A stretch of 64,000 nucleotides of DNA from Puniceicoccaceae bacterium (lineage in GTDB: Bacteria; Verrucomicrobiota; Verrucomicrobiia; Opitutales; Coraliomargaritaceae). Below, piece after piece: positions 18,451 through 32,653 of this stretch. The notes beneath the pieces are model-generated. The model was not told the origin of the DNA. It did not search any database and saw only the letters and a program-made list of their open reading frames with translations. Within the stretch, counting starts at the first letter, position 1, and every line of letters begins with the position of its first letter. A program made the translations under genes and the position numbers. Where the stretch lies: NCBI GenBank assembly GCA_902587165.1, contig CACIKF010000006.1:31888-95887 (forward strand), read 5' to 3'.

Positions 18451-18571
18451 AAGTAAGGATTACACGTATATCTAAGCGGTATTCTTGCCGCTAGTTCATT
18501 TACTTAGAATACCTGTTTCAATAAAACAATCTAAGTTTGAAATTTTTATACTGTTCTATTCAGTTCAAAGC

Positions 18572-19135
18572 ATGAATTTGTTTCCTTCTTTACTGCTTAC
18601 CCTGGTCATTTTAACTTTCTTCACTGCTTGCGTAAATACATCGCCTTACAGCGAATTCGTCGAAACGGTAAAATTCAGTTCGCTCGATACCTTCAGTTTC
18701 AAGCAGACGCTGATTACAGGTATGGATTTTCGAGAATCAGAGGAGTTGCTTCTCGAGGAGCTTTCCAAGCAAATAATTGTCGGAGAGTTACAATTGCGTG
18801 GTTTTGAACCCGACCCCGGCGACGCTGATTTCTTCGCCGTAGTGAAATGGAAGAAGTCAGTCAGTATCTATGCAAACCCCTATGATCACATCGATCCCTA
18901 CAGTAAGGTGATCGATCGTCGTGACGATCCAACTAGTCGATTCGCCTCACGTCTCCACCTAACACTTGAAATCTATGAGAATAGCACTCGCAGTCTCTTC
19001 TGGCGGAACGAACTACCTAACATCTTTGACGCGTTGCAGTTAACAGAAAAGCGTGTCACCGATTCGCTCAAGTTAGCTATCAAAAATTTCCCCCAGCATA
19101 TTGTTAAGGACCCGAACCTACCGAGTATACAGTAG
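18572..19135 (+). CDS. DUF4136-like lipoprotein
   Basis: 187 residues from the ATG at 18572, which puts a signal peptide with lipobox FTAC at the N-terminus; the longer frame from a TTG at 18485 would bury it. The mature part, with an early FSSLDTFSF strand, a FRESEELLLEELSKQIIVGELQLRGFEPD helix-to-strand transition, and DADFFAVVKWKK, resembles DUF4136 proteins, small lipoproteins in which a conserved helix precedes 'aDf.V.y' strands. Their function is unknown. Likely attached to the outer membrane. It is convergent with menH, 16 bp apart. Confidence 0.6.
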   Translation: MNLFPSLLLTLVILTFFTACVNTSPYSEFVETVKFSSLDTFSFKQTLITGMDFRESEELLLEELSKQIIVGELQLRGFEPDPGDADFFAVVKWKKSVSIYANPYDHIDPYSKVIDRRDDPTSRFASRLHLTLEIYENSTRSLFWRNELPNIFDALQLTEKRVTDSLKLAIKNFPQHIVKDPNLPSIQ

Positions 19136-19151
19136 TACGGTTTTCCTTTGA

Positions 19152-19898
19152 TTATTGCTCCGCTATGAAGGCTTTAATAGCCTTTTCCACTGAATCAGAC
19201 TGCTCAAGGTGTGGCATGTGCGATGTATTTAGGATGCTCACATGGGAAGCGTTCGGTAAGACTTTTTGCATGCGTTGAGCAATGTTCGTATATTTCGTGT
19301 CTTTTTCGCCAGTTATGAGTAGGGCAGGCATAGCGAGTTTGCCTATTTCGGGCCAGAGATTAGGTGCACTGCCTTGTCCGAATTGTCGCAAACTTTTGGC
19401 TAGACCTACGGATGTATTTTCAAGTCGATTAGCCTGCATGAAGGCTCGATGATTGGTGGGTATTTCCTTCTGGCTACGTATAAGTGGCGTTTCTTGCCAG
19501 AATTCTAGGAATGTTTTCACGCCCAGTCGTTCAATGGAATCTGCGAGTTCGGCGTCGGCAATGCGGCGATCGCTACGGTTGGTCTCGTTTTCGATCCCAG
19601 GGCTACCACTGATCAGGATGAGTGCATCCCACAAATCAGGGTGATGCGTTGCGTGAAGAAGAGCGGCTCTAGCGCCCATCGAATAGCCGAGGAGAATTTT
19701 TTGAGTGGTTACTGCTAGCCGATAATGAATGAGTGCTTTGTTGATACAATCAAGAGTGCCTTTTGGGGAGCAGTCTAGTTGAGACTCTGGTCCATGTCCT
19801 GGAAGCTCGGGACAGTGCCATTCGCCGCCAATTATTTGAGCGAGCGGGGCGAAGTCCGCACCGCAACCTGTAAAGCCATGGAGGGCTAGGATAAACAT
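19152..19898 (-). CDS. menH: Alpha/beta hydrolase, MenH-like (SHCHC synthase)
   Basis: 248 residues. The alpha/beta-hydrolase triad can be placed as S73 in LLGYSMGAR, D200 in ITGEKDTKY and H227 in NTSHMPHLEQ. The opening LALHGFTGCGADFAPL with an oxyanion HGFTG and the SMGARAALLHA nucleophile elbow resemble MenH, which removes pyruvate to give SHCHC in menaquinone synthesis. No other men gene is in the window, so the specific role depends on the rest of the genome; a general hydrolase is the alternative. It lies 151 bp behind the cyclophilin gene on the same strand. Confidence 0.65.
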   Translation of the reverse strand: MFILALHGFTGCGADFAPLAQIIGGEWHCPELPGHGPESQLDCSPKGTLDCINKALIHYRLAVTTQKILLGYSMGARAALLHATHHPDLWDALILISGSPGIENETNRSDRRIADAELADSIERLGVKTFLEFWQETPLIRSQKEIPTNHRAFMQANRLENTSVGLAKSLRQFGQGSAPNLWPEIGKLAMPALLITGEKDTKYTNIAQRMQKVLPNASHVSILNTSHMPHLEQSDSVEKAIKAFIAEQ

Positions 19899-20049
19899 TC
19901 GAGAATAAAATTAGAGAGCAATGACTGCGGAGTGAAATACAAAAAACGACCTGATTTTCAAACCGTTTTCAAAAATAACTAAAATGATCAATCCACTCTA
20001 AGTATTTCCTTATGAAGTTGTCGTTTTAATTTTCGAGTCCTGTCGTGAA

Positions 20050-20517
20050 CTACTCGCAGATCGTTGCGGAAATGATCTTTTGCTCTTCGACGGGACGGTC
20101 ACCTGCACCTTTTTTGACGCCTTCGAGTTTTTCGACGACATCCATGCCCTCGATGACTTCACCGAAGATTGTGTGGTTCATGTGCAGCCAAGGAGTTGCT
20201 GCGGTAGTGATGAAAAACTGGCTGCCGTTGGTGCCAGGACCCGCGTTAGCCATAGCTAGAATGCCTGCTTTGTCGAACTTCAGATCACGGGCGCATTCGT
20301 CTTCGAAGTTTTTACCCCATATAGACTCACCTCCGCGGCCTGTTCCGGTGGGGTCGCCTCCTTGTATCATAAATTTTTCAATGATGCGGTGAAAAATGAC
20401 ATCGTTGTAGTAACCATTTTTGCAGTGCGTTGTGAAGTTTTCGCAGGTTTTAGGAGCAAGGTCGGCAAAGAGGTCGAATGTGATAGAGCCTTGCGTGGTT
20501 TCAAGTGTGACTTTCAT
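20050..20517 (-). CDS. Peptidyl-prolyl cis-trans isomerase, cyclophilin type
   Basis: 155 residues with no signal peptide, so a cytoplasmic PpiB-type enzyme. The cyclophilin core is plain: FHRIIEKFMIQGGDPTGTGRGGESIWG (about 42-68) contains the catalytic Arg and the Phe/Gln/Met pocket, and NAGPGTNGSQFFITTAATPWL (91-111) contains the active-site FFIT. It speeds proline isomerisation during folding. It is 61 bp downstream of the cobA-hemD gene on the same strand. Confidence 0.92.
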   Translation of the reverse strand: MKVTLETTQGSITFDLFADLAPKTCENFTTHCKNGYYNDVIFHRIIEKFMIQGGDPTGTGRGGESIWGKNFEDECARDLKFDKAGILAMANAGPGTNGSQFFITTAATPWLHMNHTIFGEVIEGMDVVEKLEGVKKGAGDRPVEEQKIISATICE

Positions 20518-20578
20518 AGTTTAAAGTGGTAATTGGTTATAAGTTAAGAGTAAGTCTTTCTTTAGGCATCGAGTATGC

Positions 20579-22108
20579 TCAGTTTAGTTGAGAGATTGTT
20601 TCAACAACGAAATCTTCTAAGCTGGCTTGAGTGGCCTCGAAAGCAACTGGAACTTTGAGTTCATTCAGGGTTTTTGTGGTGAGAGGGCCGATACTACCGA
20701 AGGCGGGCTTGCGGGCCCCAGGCTCTAGCTTGAGCGACTCGTGTTGCTCGACAAAAGATTTGGCAGTAGAGGAACTGGTGAATAGCACGGCGTCGGCACC
20801 TTCCTTACGAAAGCGTTCGGCGGAGGGTTCTCGGCTGAGGTCGGTCTTTCTGGTTCGATAGACGGGTAAGGTATCGACGATGGCACGACCTTCGTCGGAT
20901 TCTAGGCGTTCGACAAGGCATTCACGGTTTTGGTTGCCCGTCACGATTAGTAACTGAACGCTTTCGACACCTTCGTTTTCGATCAATTCTTCGGCTAGGG
21001 TATCCGCGTTAGCCTGTTTTGGTATGAGGTCGACCTTGAGCTTATGTTTCTCGATTTCGCGCGCGGTGGCGGCCCCAACGGCGGCAATTCGCATGGGGCC
21101 AAGGCAGCGGATATCGTCGTAAGCTTTATAAAAAAGTTCAAAAAAGTTTTTCACGCCATTCGCGCTAGTGAAGATGATCCATTCGTAAACAGCGATACCT
21201 GCGAGAACTTCGCTAACTCGTTGGCTATCGAAATGTTGCTCTACTGATATGAAAGGAAGCTCGATAACTTCAGCACCTTGCTCGGTAAGCATTTGTGTTA
21301 GCTGACCAGCCTGTTCACGGGCGCGCGTGACAACGATACGTTTGCCAAAGAGTGGGCGACCTTCAAACCATTCGGTTTTAGAGCGATGGGCAACGACTTC
21401 GCCGATAATGATCATAGCAGGTGCCCCGAGACCTGAAGCCTCGAGGTCTTCTACAATGGTATCGAGGGTACCATAAACGGAGCGTTGCCGGTTGAGTGTG
21501 GCCCATTCAACAATAGCAATGGGTGTGGCGCCAGCCATGCCGCCTTCTTTTAGTTCGCTAGTAATACGTGGCAGTTGACCGACACCCATGTAGAGACAAA
21601 GCGTGCCTTTAGTTTTAGCGTATACTCGGAAGTCGATGCTGAGCGTGTGTTTCTCCGGATTTTCGTGGCCAGTTAGAAAGGTAATTGCAGAGCTGTAATC
21701 TCTGTGGGACAGAGGGATGCCAGCGTAAGCAGCCGTCGCAAGGGCAGCAGTCACGCCTGGAACGATCTCAAAGGGTATTTTATCGATTTGCAGCTCGTCA
21801 ATTTCTTCGCCGCCGCGTCCGAATACGAAGGGATCGCCACCTTTGAGGCGGACGACCTGTTTACCTTTGATGGCACTGTCTACAAGGATCTCTTCGATCT
21901 CATCTTGTGGTATGGAGTGACGGCCTGCGCTTTTACCCACGTAGATTCTCTCGCAATCTGATTTTGCCCAATCGAGTATTTTGGAGTTAGCGAGATAGTC
22001 GTAAACGATGACATCAGCAAGCTCGATGAGCTCGCGCGCGCGGACAGTAACGAGTCCGGGATCGCCAGGGCCTGCTCCAATTAGATAAACCTTTCCTTGA
22101 ATTGGCAT
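20579..22108 (-). CDS. Uroporphyrinogen-III C-methyltransferase / uroporphyrinogen-III synthase fusion
   Basis: 509 residues from the ATG at 22108, which lies one base after the hemC stop; a longer frame to 22156 overlaps hemC. Residues 1-245 are SUMT (CobA): [16 protein letters not shown] near 7, [15 protein letters not shown] near 83, and [19 protein letters not shown] near 131. Residues 255-505 are Hem[34 protein letters not shown] and [14 protein letters not shown]. The protein closes the tetrapyrrole ring and can also methylate it at C2/C7 toward sirohaem or cobalamin, a branch point held in one chain. Such fusions are known from Firmicutes and other phyla. It is coupled to hemC. Confidence 0.93.
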   Translation of the reverse strand: MPIQGKVYLIGAGPGDPGLVTVRARELIELADVIVYDYLANSKILDWAKSDCERIYVGKSAGRHSIPQDEIEEILVDSAIKGKQVVRLKGGDPFVFGRGGEEIDELQIDKIPFEIVPGVTAALATAAYAGIPLSHRDYSSAITFLTGHENPEKHTLSIDFRVYAKTKGTLCLYMGVGQLPRITSELKEGGMAGATPIAIVEWATLNRQRSVYGTLDTIVEDLEASGLGAPAMIIIGEVVAHRSKTEWFEGRPLFGKRIVVTRAREQAGQLTQMLTEQGAEVIELPFISVEQHFDSQRVSEVLAGIAVYEWIIFTSANGVKNFFELFYKAYDDIRCLGPMRIAAVGAATAREIEKHKLKVDLIPKQANADTLAEELIENEGVESVQLLIVTGNQNRECLVERLESDEGRAIVDTLPVYRTRKTDLSREPSAERFRKEGADAVLFTSSSTAKSFVEQHESLKLEPGARKPAFGSIGPLTTKTLNELKVPVAFEATQASLEDFVVETISQLN

Positions 22109-22109
22109 A

Positions 22110-22967
22110 TTAAATAATACGGAGTTGCTCCATAATAACATCGACCTCGTACTCAACCTGGTCGATTGCCATTAGCGTGATCTCGAAAGTTCGGTGACCG
22201 ACTTTTGGGTGATAAATTTGAAAGGTATTTTTATTATAATAAGCACCCACAGGAATCTGGCAACCACTACCGAGTCGTTTTAGAAAAGCTTTTTCTAAAG
22301 TGACGGCTAGTTTAGTTTCATTGCAGAAGAGGTCTTTATATTTGGACAGGTCTTCGGTCCGGCATTGCACAGCAATAGCTGCTTGGCCAGGGGCGGGTAC
22401 GACTTGCTCGACGGAGAGCTCAATGAACTCGAGGCCTTCGAAGGCCGTGATATTTAAGCGATCGAGACCGGCTGCAGCAAGCAGGCTAGCCTCGCATTCG
22501 CCGCCCGCGATTTTACGTAGGCGAGTATCGACATTCCCTCGGATTGTCGTCCATTTTGCATCTGGGTAGAGGAGGCCAACTTGAACTTGGCGACGTGGGC
22601 TACTAGATGCGATGATTTGCGGATTGGGAGAGTCTTTGCGTTGGACAAGGACGTCATTGACTCGAGCCCGAGAGAGATAGCCAGCGATGGCAAGACCCTC
22701 GGGCAAGACCGTCGGCATGTCCTTCGCACTGTGAATTGCGAGCTCGGCTCGTCTCTCGAAAAGTGCTTCTTCCAGCTCTTTGGTAAAAAGCCCGATTCCG
22801 CCGCGTTTTTCGAGTGACCAGTTAAGACGTTCGTCTATTTTTGTATTGAGTTCGAGATTATCAAAGCGTTGCTCGGGTAGCTTTTCTGCCAAGCAGGCGC
22901 GCACCATAGCAGTCTGCTTCAGAGCAAGCGGACTTTTGCGAGTTGCGATGAGTGTAGATGTGGTCAT
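22110..22967 (-). CDS. hemC: Porphobilinogen deaminase (hydroxymethylbilane synthase)
   Basis: 285 residues, a little shorter than the usual 305-315. The dipyrromethane cofactor attaches to C236 in LGSGCQIPVGA; the catalytic Asp is D83 in IHSAKDMPT; and SSSPRRQVQ and TIRGNVDTRL give the substrate-binding arginines. It joins four porphobilinogens into hydroxymethylbilane, which the following gene closes to uroporphyrinogen III. The stop is separated by one base from the cobA-hemD start. A strong terminator (22971-23007) behind ilvC lies right at its start codon, so hemC must have its own promoter close to, or overlapping, that hairpin, or depend on read-through. Confidence 0.93.
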   Translation of the reverse strand: MTTSTLIATRKSPLALKQTAMVRACLAEKLPEQRFDNLELNTKIDERLNWSLEKRGGIGLFTKELEEALFERRAELAIHSAKDMPTVLPEGLAIAGYLSRARVNDVLVQRKDSPNPQIIASSSPRRQVQVGLLYPDAKWTTIRGNVDTRLRKIAGGECEASLLAAAGLDRLNITAFEGLEFIELSVEQVVPAPGQAAIAVQCRTEDLSKYKDLFCNETKLAVTLEKAFLKRLGSGCQIPVGAYYNKNTFQIYHPKVGHRTFEITLMAIDQVEYEVDVIMEQLRII

Positions 22968-22970
22968 AAA

Positions 22971-23007
22971 CTAAAAAGCGGTCGTCAGACTATCCCGACG
23001 ACCGCTT
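22971..23007 (-). terminator. Rho-independent terminator of ilvC
   Basis: On the minus strand an 11-bp perfect stem (arms 22976-22986 and 22997-23007, key AAGCGGTCGTC) with a 10-base loop is followed by TTTTTAG. It starts 22 bp after the ilvC stop and ends 4 bp before the hemC start. Confidence 0.92.
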
Positions 23008-23029
23008 GAAGTTTCAAATATGAAATTGA

Positions 23030-24058
<1,029 letters not shown>

Positions 24059-24157
24059 ATTTATCGTTGTTTGTGGAAGTGGACTCACTCCCTTGGTTAA
24101 TGAAAATTAATTATAATAACTGATGTAGTTCCAATTGTGATATCGAAGTAAAACTTA

Positions 24158-24631
24158 TTATCCGCGCTTGAGTGCGAGGTTGCCGGTACGAGCCATCTCA
24201 ATGATTCCATAGGGCTCGATCAAGTTGAGAAATGCCGTTACTTTGTTGCCGTTACCCGTCATCTCGATGTTAACACTTCCTGGAGCAACATCTATGATCT
24301 TAGCACGAAATATATCGCAGATTTGCATGAGTTCGGAGCGCTGCCCTGCAGATGCGGTAACTTTGAGCATGACCAGTTCGCGCTCTGTCGCTTGGCCATC
24401 AGCAAAGTCTGTAACTTCAAGCACATTGATCAGTTTGTTAACCTGCTTGATCGCCTGATCGAGGTTGTCACTGTCGCCTACGATAGTCGCAGTGATGCGC
24501 GAAAGTTTGTTATCCAGCATTGGCCCCACATTCAGAGTTTCGATGTTAAAACCGCGACCGCTGAACATTCCAGCAATGCGTGCAAGAACTCCGAATTTAT
24601 TTTCGACGAGGATTGATATAATGTGGCGCAT
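24158..24631 (-). CDS. ilvN: Acetolactate synthase small (regulatory) subunit
   Basis: 157 residues, the normal length of IlvN/IlvH. The N-terminal ACT domain (1-75) reads HIISILVENKFGVLARIAGMFSGRGFNIETLNVGP, the usual valine-binding form, and the second half is the C-terminal regulatory domain. It binds the catalytic subunit IlvB and gives feedback inhibition by valine. ilvB normally stands directly upstream; here that position is taken by tRNA-Val and gyrA, so the large subunit must be encoded elsewhere. ilvC follows. Confidence 0.93.
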   Translation of the reverse strand: MRHIISILVENKFGVLARIAGMFSGRGFNIETLNVGPMLDNKLSRITATIVGDSDNLDQAIKQVNKLINVLEVTDFADGQATERELVMLKVTASAGQRSELMQICDIFRAKIIDVAPGSVNIEMTGNGNKVTAFLNLIEPYGIIEMARTGNLALKRG

Positions 24632-24676
24632 GATGGAACGGGGATTAATTACTTAACTTCCAATTCGACGTTAATA

Positions 24677-24753
24677 TGGTAGACGGTGAGGGATTCGAAC
24701 CCACGACCCCTTCGGTGTAAACGAAGTGCTCTAACCAACTGAGCTAACCGTCC
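24677..24753 (-). tRNA. tRNA-Val (anticodon TAC)
   Basis: Read on the minus strand, the 77-base sequence folds into a complete cloverleaf. The anticodon stem CTTCG/CGAAG encloses loop TTTACAC, giving anticodon TAC for valine GTA codons. The T-loop is TTCGAAT, the D-arm GCTCAGTTGGTTAGAGC, and the 3' CCA is encoded. The acceptor stem has a G-T first pair, and the T-stem has one T-T mismatch at positions 50-64. It sits between gyrA and ilvN on the same strand. Confidence 0.95.
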
Positions 24754-24831
24754 ATTTTTGAGAGAACGGAAAAGATGCCGCTACGGGTAAGTGAATCAAG
24801 CCTATTTTTTGGACTAAATCAGATTGAGAGA

Positions 24832-27402
24832 TTATTCCCCAGTTGTTTCCTCCTGCGTTGAGGCATCTGGGGACGTATCGCTTTCGGCAGCTTTAATAAT
24901 TGCTCCTTCCTCACCAGACTCTTCCTCCTCGCTCGCGATGACTTTGCTAATGCCGATCAGTTCGTCCTTTTCAGCTAGGTTCACTAGCTTGACACCGCTG
25001 GTTGCGCGACCGGTTACGCGGACGGTGTTGATCGGACTGCGAACGGCTTGGCCTTTTTTGGTGAACATCATGATCTCGTCTTCTTCAGTCACGCTGAGTG
25101 CGCCTGCGACCTTGTCGGATTTAATGGCTATGATACCAGAGCCACCGCGTGATTGCACGCGGTAGTCGCTGAACTCTGTGCGCTTACCAAGGCCATTGGC
25201 CCCAGCGATGAGGAGTAGCTTCTTAGCTGCGACTTCCTCGCCCTTGACTGGCTCATCCTCTGTAGTTTGGTTGACGATCTCAATCGCGACGACCTTATCC
25301 TTCTCTGTCTTTAATTTGATTCCCCGAACGCCACGTGTCGCACGACCTTGGTCGCGAAGATCTGTTTCAGGAAAACGAATCGATTGAGCGTTGCTTGTCA
25401 CTAGGAGCACGTCATCGTTACCGCTGGTGAGTCTTGCGCCGATGAGTTTGTCGCCCTCATCAATGTTTATGCCAATGAGGCCGCCTTTCCTGTGGTTCTT
25501 ATAGTCGGATAACAGTGTCTTCTTGGTAACACCCTTTTCCGTGGCGAGGACGATACGTTGCTCGGACTCAGCAAATTCTTTGATGCAAATCATAGCGGCG
25601 ATCTTCTCGCCGGTTTGTAGCTCAATTATGTTGGCGATAGCACGGCCTTTGGCCGTGCGACTGCCTTCAGGTATGTGATACACCTTTTCTACATAAACAC
25701 GCCCGTTGTTCATAAAGAACATAATGTAGTCGTGCGTGGATGCGGTGAAGAGGTGCTCGACAAAATCGTCCTCATATTGACCGGAGCCGATCACACCCTT
25801 TCCACCACGTTTCTGAGAACGGTATTCGTCGAGAGAAGTGCGCTTCATGAAGCCCTTGTGCGTGATCGTAATCATGCATCCTTCGTTGGGTATAATGTCT
25901 TCCATTGATAAGTCACCATCAATATCGAGGATCTTAGAACGGCGAGGGTTGCCGTATTTATCCTTCATTTCGCTGAGTTCTTCTTTGATCACCATGAGTA
26001 GTTTTTGCTCACTATCGAGGATTGAGCGTAGCTCTTCAATCACGGCCATGAGGGCGAGATACTCTTCTTCGATTTTACCGCGCTCCATGCCAGTGAGTTG
26101 GTAGAGGCGTAGTTCGAGAATGGCAGTAGTCTGTATCTCCGAGAGTGGATACTTTGACATGAGAGATTTCTTAGCCTCTTCGCGATTTTTAGATGCACGA
26201 ATGATTTTCACGAAGTCATCCATGTTATCGAGGGCGATCTTATAACCTTCAAGGATGTGAGCGCGGGCTTCAGCTTTACGTAGGCGGAAGGTGGTGCGGC
26301 GGTAGATGACCTCACGGCGGTGGTCAATGTAGCAAGTGAGCATCTCTTTCATGTTCATTTGCTTAGGACGACGGTTGTCGAGTGCTAGGAGAATAACACC
26401 AAAGGAACTTTCGAGTGGTGTGCTTTTGTAGAGCTGGTTGATAATTACACGTGGAATTGCACCGCGTTTGAGCTCGATCACTATGCGTGTGGTTTCAGTC
26501 GATTCGTCGCGTAGGTCAGAGATGCCGTCGATGGCTTTCTCTTTGATCAAGTCGGCGATGCGGATGACAAGGGAGGCACGGTTTACATTAAAGGGAATCG
26601 CTGAGATGATAATCTCTTCCTTGCCCCCGCTCTCGACGACCTCGGCAATTCCGCGTGTGCGGACAATACCGCGGCCGGTCTTGAGGTAGCTATCGATACC
26701 CATCTTACCGTGAATGAAGCCGCCGCCGGGAAAGTCGGGGCCCGGTATGATTTTAATCAAATCATCGAGTTCAATCTTTGGGTTGTCGATGATGGCGACA
26801 GTTGCGTCTATAATCTCATGGAGATTGTGCGGCGGAATGTTAGTAGTCATACCAACAGCGATACCAGTCGAACCATTCATAAGAAGGTTTGGTAGTGAGG
26901 CTGGCAGGACGGATGGTTCGGTTGAGCTTTCCTTATAATTAGGTACGAAGTCGACCGTGTCTTCGTCGATATCCTTGAGCAGATCCTCGGCGATACCTTC
27001 TAGCTTACACTCGGTATAACGATAGGCGGCGGCGGAATCGCCATCGATGGAGCCGAAGTTGCCTTGCGGCACAATTAATGGGTAACGCATGACCCAATGC
27101 TGTGCGAGGCGGACGAGAGTATCGTAAACCGAGCTGTCGCCGTGTGGGTGGTAGTTCTTCAAAACTTCCCCAACCACGCCGGCACATTTGTCGAAGGGAC
27201 GGTTATGGAGAAGGCCTTCGCGCAACATAGCGTAGAGAATACGCCTTTGCACGGGCTTGAGCCCGTCGCGGGCGTCGGGCAGGGCGCGGCTAACGATAAC
27301 AGACATCGAATAGTCGATGTAAGCCGTCTGCATGATCTCGGTGATGTTGGTAAGTTCCGCGTGTGTATGCTCGGGATTGTGTGGTGTGAGTTCTTCGGAC
27401 AT
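24832..27402 (-). CDS. gyrA: DNA gyrase subunit A
   Basis: 856 residues. The breakage-reunion domain has the catalytic Tyr Y129 in AAYRYTEC. The quinolone region reads [11 protein letters not shown], with S90 and D94 matching Ser83 and Asp87 of E. coli, so the common resistance changes are absent. The C-terminal half contains repeated beta-pinwheel blades (for example [43 protein letters not shown]), including [10 protein letters not shown], the GyrA box that distinguishes gyrase from topoisomerase IV. An acidic tail ends the protein. It supercoils DNA together with GyrB, 110 bp upstream. Confidence 0.97.
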   Translation of the reverse strand: MSEELTPHNPEHTHAELTNITEIMQTAYIDYSMSVIVSRALPDARDGLKPVQRRILYAMLREGLLHNRPFDKCAGVVGEVLKNYHPHGDSSVYDTLVRLAQHWVMRYPLIVPQGNFGSIDGDSAAAYRYTECKLEGIAEDLLKDIDEDTVDFVPNYKESSTEPSVLPASLPNLLMNGSTGIAVGMTTNIPPHNLHEIIDATVAIIDNPKIELDDLIKIIPGPDFPGGGFIHGKMGIDSYLKTGRGIVRTRGIAEVVESGGKEEIIISAIPFNVNRASLVIRIADLIKEKAIDGISDLRDESTETTRIVIELKRGAIPRVIINQLYKSTPLESSFGVILLALDNRRPKQMNMKEMLTCYIDHRREVIYRRTTFRLRKAEARAHILEGYKIALDNMDDFVKIIRASKNREEAKKSLMSKYPLSEIQTTAILELRLYQLTGMERGKIEEEYLALMAVIEELRSILDSEQKLLMVIKEELSEMKDKYGNPRRSKILDIDGDLSMEDIIPNEGCMITITHKGFMKRTSLDEYRSQKRGGKGVIGSGQYEDDFVEHLFTASTHDYIMFFMNNGRVYVEKVYHIPEGSRTAKGRAIANIIELQTGEKIAAMICIKEFAESEQRIVLATEKGVTKKTLLSDYKNHRKGGLIGINIDEGDKLIGARLTSGNDDVLLVTSNAQSIRFPETDLRDQGRATRGVRGIKLKTEKDKVVAIEIVNQTTEDEPVKGEEVAAKKLLLIAGANGLGKRTEFSDYRVQSRGGSGIIAIKSDKVAGALSVTEEDEIMMFTKKGQAVRSPINTVRVTGRATSGVKLVNLAEKDELIGISKVIASEEEESGEEGAIIKAAESDTSPDASTQEETTGE

Positions 27403-27512
27403 GGGATTTTAAAACGTTGCTTTAAAGAATTAAAAATAAGCAGTTAAGAATGAAGAAAATACTCCGATTCAGTCGCCCTGATTAATTTTCAACTCCTAAT
27501 TATTAAATAATT

Positions 27513-30109
<2,597 letters not shown>

Positions 30110-30279
30110 ATTTATTTTTTAAACAACTGATTATGAATATTTTAAAATAAATTTATTCCCTTTTTTTGCTACTTGTTGGAATCCCCAAAAGCGGACTCAC
30201 TTTTCAGTAAAAAACTGCGGGTAAATGGCTATTTTGCTTTTAAGTTTACTTCTATAGTCATGAGCCTAAGTTAATCACA

Positions 30280-30696
30280 GTGAAACTTTCTCATAAACTT
30301 GAATATGCCTGCCGCGTCTTGGCACAACTTGGTCTCACTTTCGGGCAGGGCAAACTTGCGCACATCGAGACGCTGGCTAGTGCAGAAGCGATACCCGCCA
30401 ATTATTTGGTGCAAATTCTCAATGAATTGCGTGGAGCAGGATTGATTGTAAGCAAGCGGGGCAAGCAGGGTGGGTATGCCTTGGCACGTTCCCCACAGAA
30501 GATCGCGCTGATTGAAATAGTGGAAGCGGTAGACGGTGAGCTACTAGAGTGTAGTTTCGAGGATTCTGGCCATTCTGGTGCACGTGTTGCTTCAATTTGG
30601 AACGACGTGGGCGAATGCTTTGAAGGTAAGGTGCGTGCATACACCTTAGACGATTTCATTGTTAGAGATGCCGATGCAGAGATGTATTATATCTGA
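30280..30696 (+). CDS. Rrf2-family transcriptional regulator
   Basis: 138 residues. The N-terminal winged helix reads LSHKLEYACRVLAQLGL, then ASAEAIPANYLVQILNELRGAGLIVSKRGKQGGYALARSP, the standard Rrf2 recognition helix and wing. The iron-sulphur Cys triad of IscR is not present: only two Cys remain in the C-terminal part (LLECS and GECF). A CymR-like or other ligand-sensing role is therefore more likely than Fe-S sensing. The start is GTG at 30280. It diverges from gyrB, and its targets are unknown; the cytochrome oxidase genes further along are one possibility. Confidence 0.88.
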   Translation: MKLSHKLEYACRVLAQLGLTFGQGKLAHIETLASAEAIPANYLVQILNELRGAGLIVSKRGKQGGYALARSPQKIALIEIVEAVDGELLECSFEDSGHSGARVASIWNDVGECFEGKVRAYTLDDFIVRDADAEMYYI

Positions 30697-30811
30697 ACTC
30701 TTTTAAACGAGACCATAGGGGCTTAGAATTGCTAAAAAAAGGTAATAATATAATTCTTTTGTTCCCTTTTTGACCAGTTTCGCATCTAGATCCTCACACT
30801 TTTGAGATCGC

Positions 30812-32626
30812 TCAAAAATCCCAAAAGATCGGCACAACAGCAACAGTGACTGCGAAGCAGATGAGATTCAGCGGAAGTCCGACTTTTGTGAAGTCGAAGA
30901 AGCGATAGCCACCGACGCCGTAGACATAAGTATTTGTTTGATATCCAATAGGAGTGGCAAAGCTGGCTGAGGCAGCAATGCAGCTAGCGACAACAAAAGG
31001 ACGCGGATCAACACCTAAAGTCGCAGCAATTCCTAGTGCAATCGGCACCATCAAGGCGACGGCTGCATTATTGGATAGAAACTCAGTGAAAGTCGAAGTT
31101 ATTAAATAGATCAAAGCGAGCATGATGACGTTTTGTAGATGCGCAGGCGCGAATTGACCGACTAAGCTAGTCATGCTCTCAGCAATCAATAGGCTGGCTC
31201 CTGTAGAGTCCATTGCCTGTCCTAGCGCGAGCATACCAAAGATGATGATTAAGATGCTCCATTCGACAGATGCGTAGGCATCTTTCGCCTTCATACAGCC
31301 TGATAGCAATATGATGGCGACGCCTAGGCAAACCGCGGATACAATCGGCACAAGATTGAGTGTGGCCAATGTCACGATGCCGATGGTCGTGCCAATGGCA
31401 ATGGGCATCTTAACACGTAGGCTGCGAGCGGGCACGCGAGGGCGGTCTAGGATAATGATTTCGTCGCTGTTGGCCAATGAATCGATCGATGCGGTTGATC
31501 CCATCATCAGTAGCGTGTCTCCCGCCTGGAGACGCAAATTAGAAAGGCGTTCTCGTTGATTGGTGCCTTTACGGTGTACGGCCACCACCACCATGCGGAA
31601 GCGTTGACGAAAGTTAATCTCGCCAAGGGTTAGACCAGCAATTGACGCGTTTGGCGCCACCACACCTTCGACCAGCGCACCTTCGTCGGTGGCAATAGTT
31701 TCGAGACCTTCAGCGAGTTCTGTTTGGATAGTAATGCCCTTCATCGAATGGGCTTCGGCTACACCTGAGGGACGGCAAGCCAGAACCAGGCGGTCGCCAT
31801 ATTGTAGTTTATGGTCTTTTGGGTCGCCATGTACTGCGATACCGTGGCGGACAATCTCTAACAAGCGTATGCCATGTTTGAAGAGCTCGCCTTCCTGTGC
31901 TGTTTTTCCGTGAAGGTCGGAACCAGCACGAACGAAGGCCTCCGTGATAAATTCCTTTCGCTCTTCATCGCTGAGGATTGAAGTCAGTGTCTCACGGTGT
32001 GGCAGTAGTTTATTGCCGAAGAGCACAAGGTAGACCGAGCCGAAGATTAGGATTGGCAGGCCAACGGATGCTAACTCGAACATACCAATTGGAGCGTGCC
32101 CCGCATCCAATAAAATGCCACTAGCCAGCAGGTTAGTGCTCGTACCTAATAGGGTGCAGGTGCCGCCAAAAATGGAGGCGTAGGATAGTGGAATCAGAAG
32201 CTTGGAGGAAGCCACACCCATTTCTCTAGAGAGTGAGAGTATGACCGGCATGAGTACGATGACGACAGGCGTGTTGTTGACGAAGGCAGAAACACCCGCC
32301 ACACCCAGAATCATGACAAACATGAAGCCTCGGTAGGGTAGTTTGACCAGTTTCCGTAGATAGCCAGTTATTAGGTCAATTGCGCCCGTTCGTTCAAGTG
32401 CAGCGCTAACGATGAACATACCCGCGATGGTCAGTGGGGCAGAGTTTCCAAAAACACCCAGTGTGGCTTCAAGCGTCGGTAATGCATCGCTGTCAGTGAG
32501 CATACTGATAAACAGCAAGATACCGAATACCGTAAGTGAAGTTAGGTCGGCAGAAATGCGTTCCCAAATAAAGCTAACTATCGCAAAGACGAGCAGTCCG
32601 AAAATGAATAGAATTTCCCAGGTCAT
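30812..32626 (-). CDS. SLC13/DASS-type transporter with two TrkA-C domains
   Basis: 604 residues. The two membrane halves (about 1-190 and 410-604) are of the SLC13/citrate-transporter type, with [19 protein letters not shown] and [18 protein letters not shown] as the paired SNT-like motifs of the binding sites. Between them (about 200-390) lie two TrkA-C (RCK_C) domains, seen as [15 protein letters not shown]...[10 protein letters not shown] and [18 protein letters not shown]...GDTLLMMGS. Related proteins are usually called SLC13-family permeases; substrates include sulphate, phosphate and dicarboxylates, and the sequence does not decide between them. It starts 27 bp after the ctaG stop and may belong to the same transcript. 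Confidence 0.85.
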   Translation of the reverse strand: MTWEILFIFGLLVFAIVSFIWERISADLTSLTVFGILLFISMLTDSDALPTLEATLGVFGNSAPLTIAGMFIVSAALERTGAIDLITGYLRKLVKLPYRGFMFVMILGVAGVSAFVNNTPVVIVLMPVILSLSREMGVASSKLLIPLSYASIFGGTCTLLGTSTNLLASGILLDAGHAPIGMFELASVGLPILIFGSVYLVLFGNKLLPHRETLTSILSDEERKEFITEAFVRAGSDLHGKTAQEGELFKHGIRLLEIVRHGIAVHGDPKDHKLQYGDRLVLACRPSGVAEAHSMKGITIQTELAEGLETIATDEGALVEGVVAPNASIAGLTLGEINFRQRFRMVVVAVHRKGTNQRERLSNLRLQAGDTLLMMGSTASIDSLANSDEIIILDRPRVPARSLRVKMPIAIGTTIGIVTLATLNLVPIVSAVCLGVAIILLSGCMKAKDAYASVEWSILIIIFGMLALGQAMDSTGASLLIAESMTSLVGQFAPAHLQNVIMLALIYLITSTFTEFLSNNAAVALMVPIALGIAATLGVDPRPFVVASCIAASASFATPIGYQTNTYVYGVGGYRFFDFTKVGLPLNLICFAVTVAVVPIFWDF

Positions 32627-32653
32627 TTAGCTGATTTTAAATTGGTGGCTGCT

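Larger units (their letters stand above)
18221..18571. other. Gap between the HNH and lipoprotein genes
   Basis: 351 bp. It holds a candidate 30-residue frame on the minus strand (18315-18407) and a terminator-like hairpin at 18424-18450. The longer TTG-started reading of the downstream lipoprotein gene (from 18485) is not supported. Confidence 0.4.

Noticed and set aside
30800..30817. TTTTGAG-ATCG-CTCAAAA hairpin at the end of the SLC13-type gene
   Set aside because: The stem is AT-rich and no T-run follows in either direction, so a terminator is not supported.
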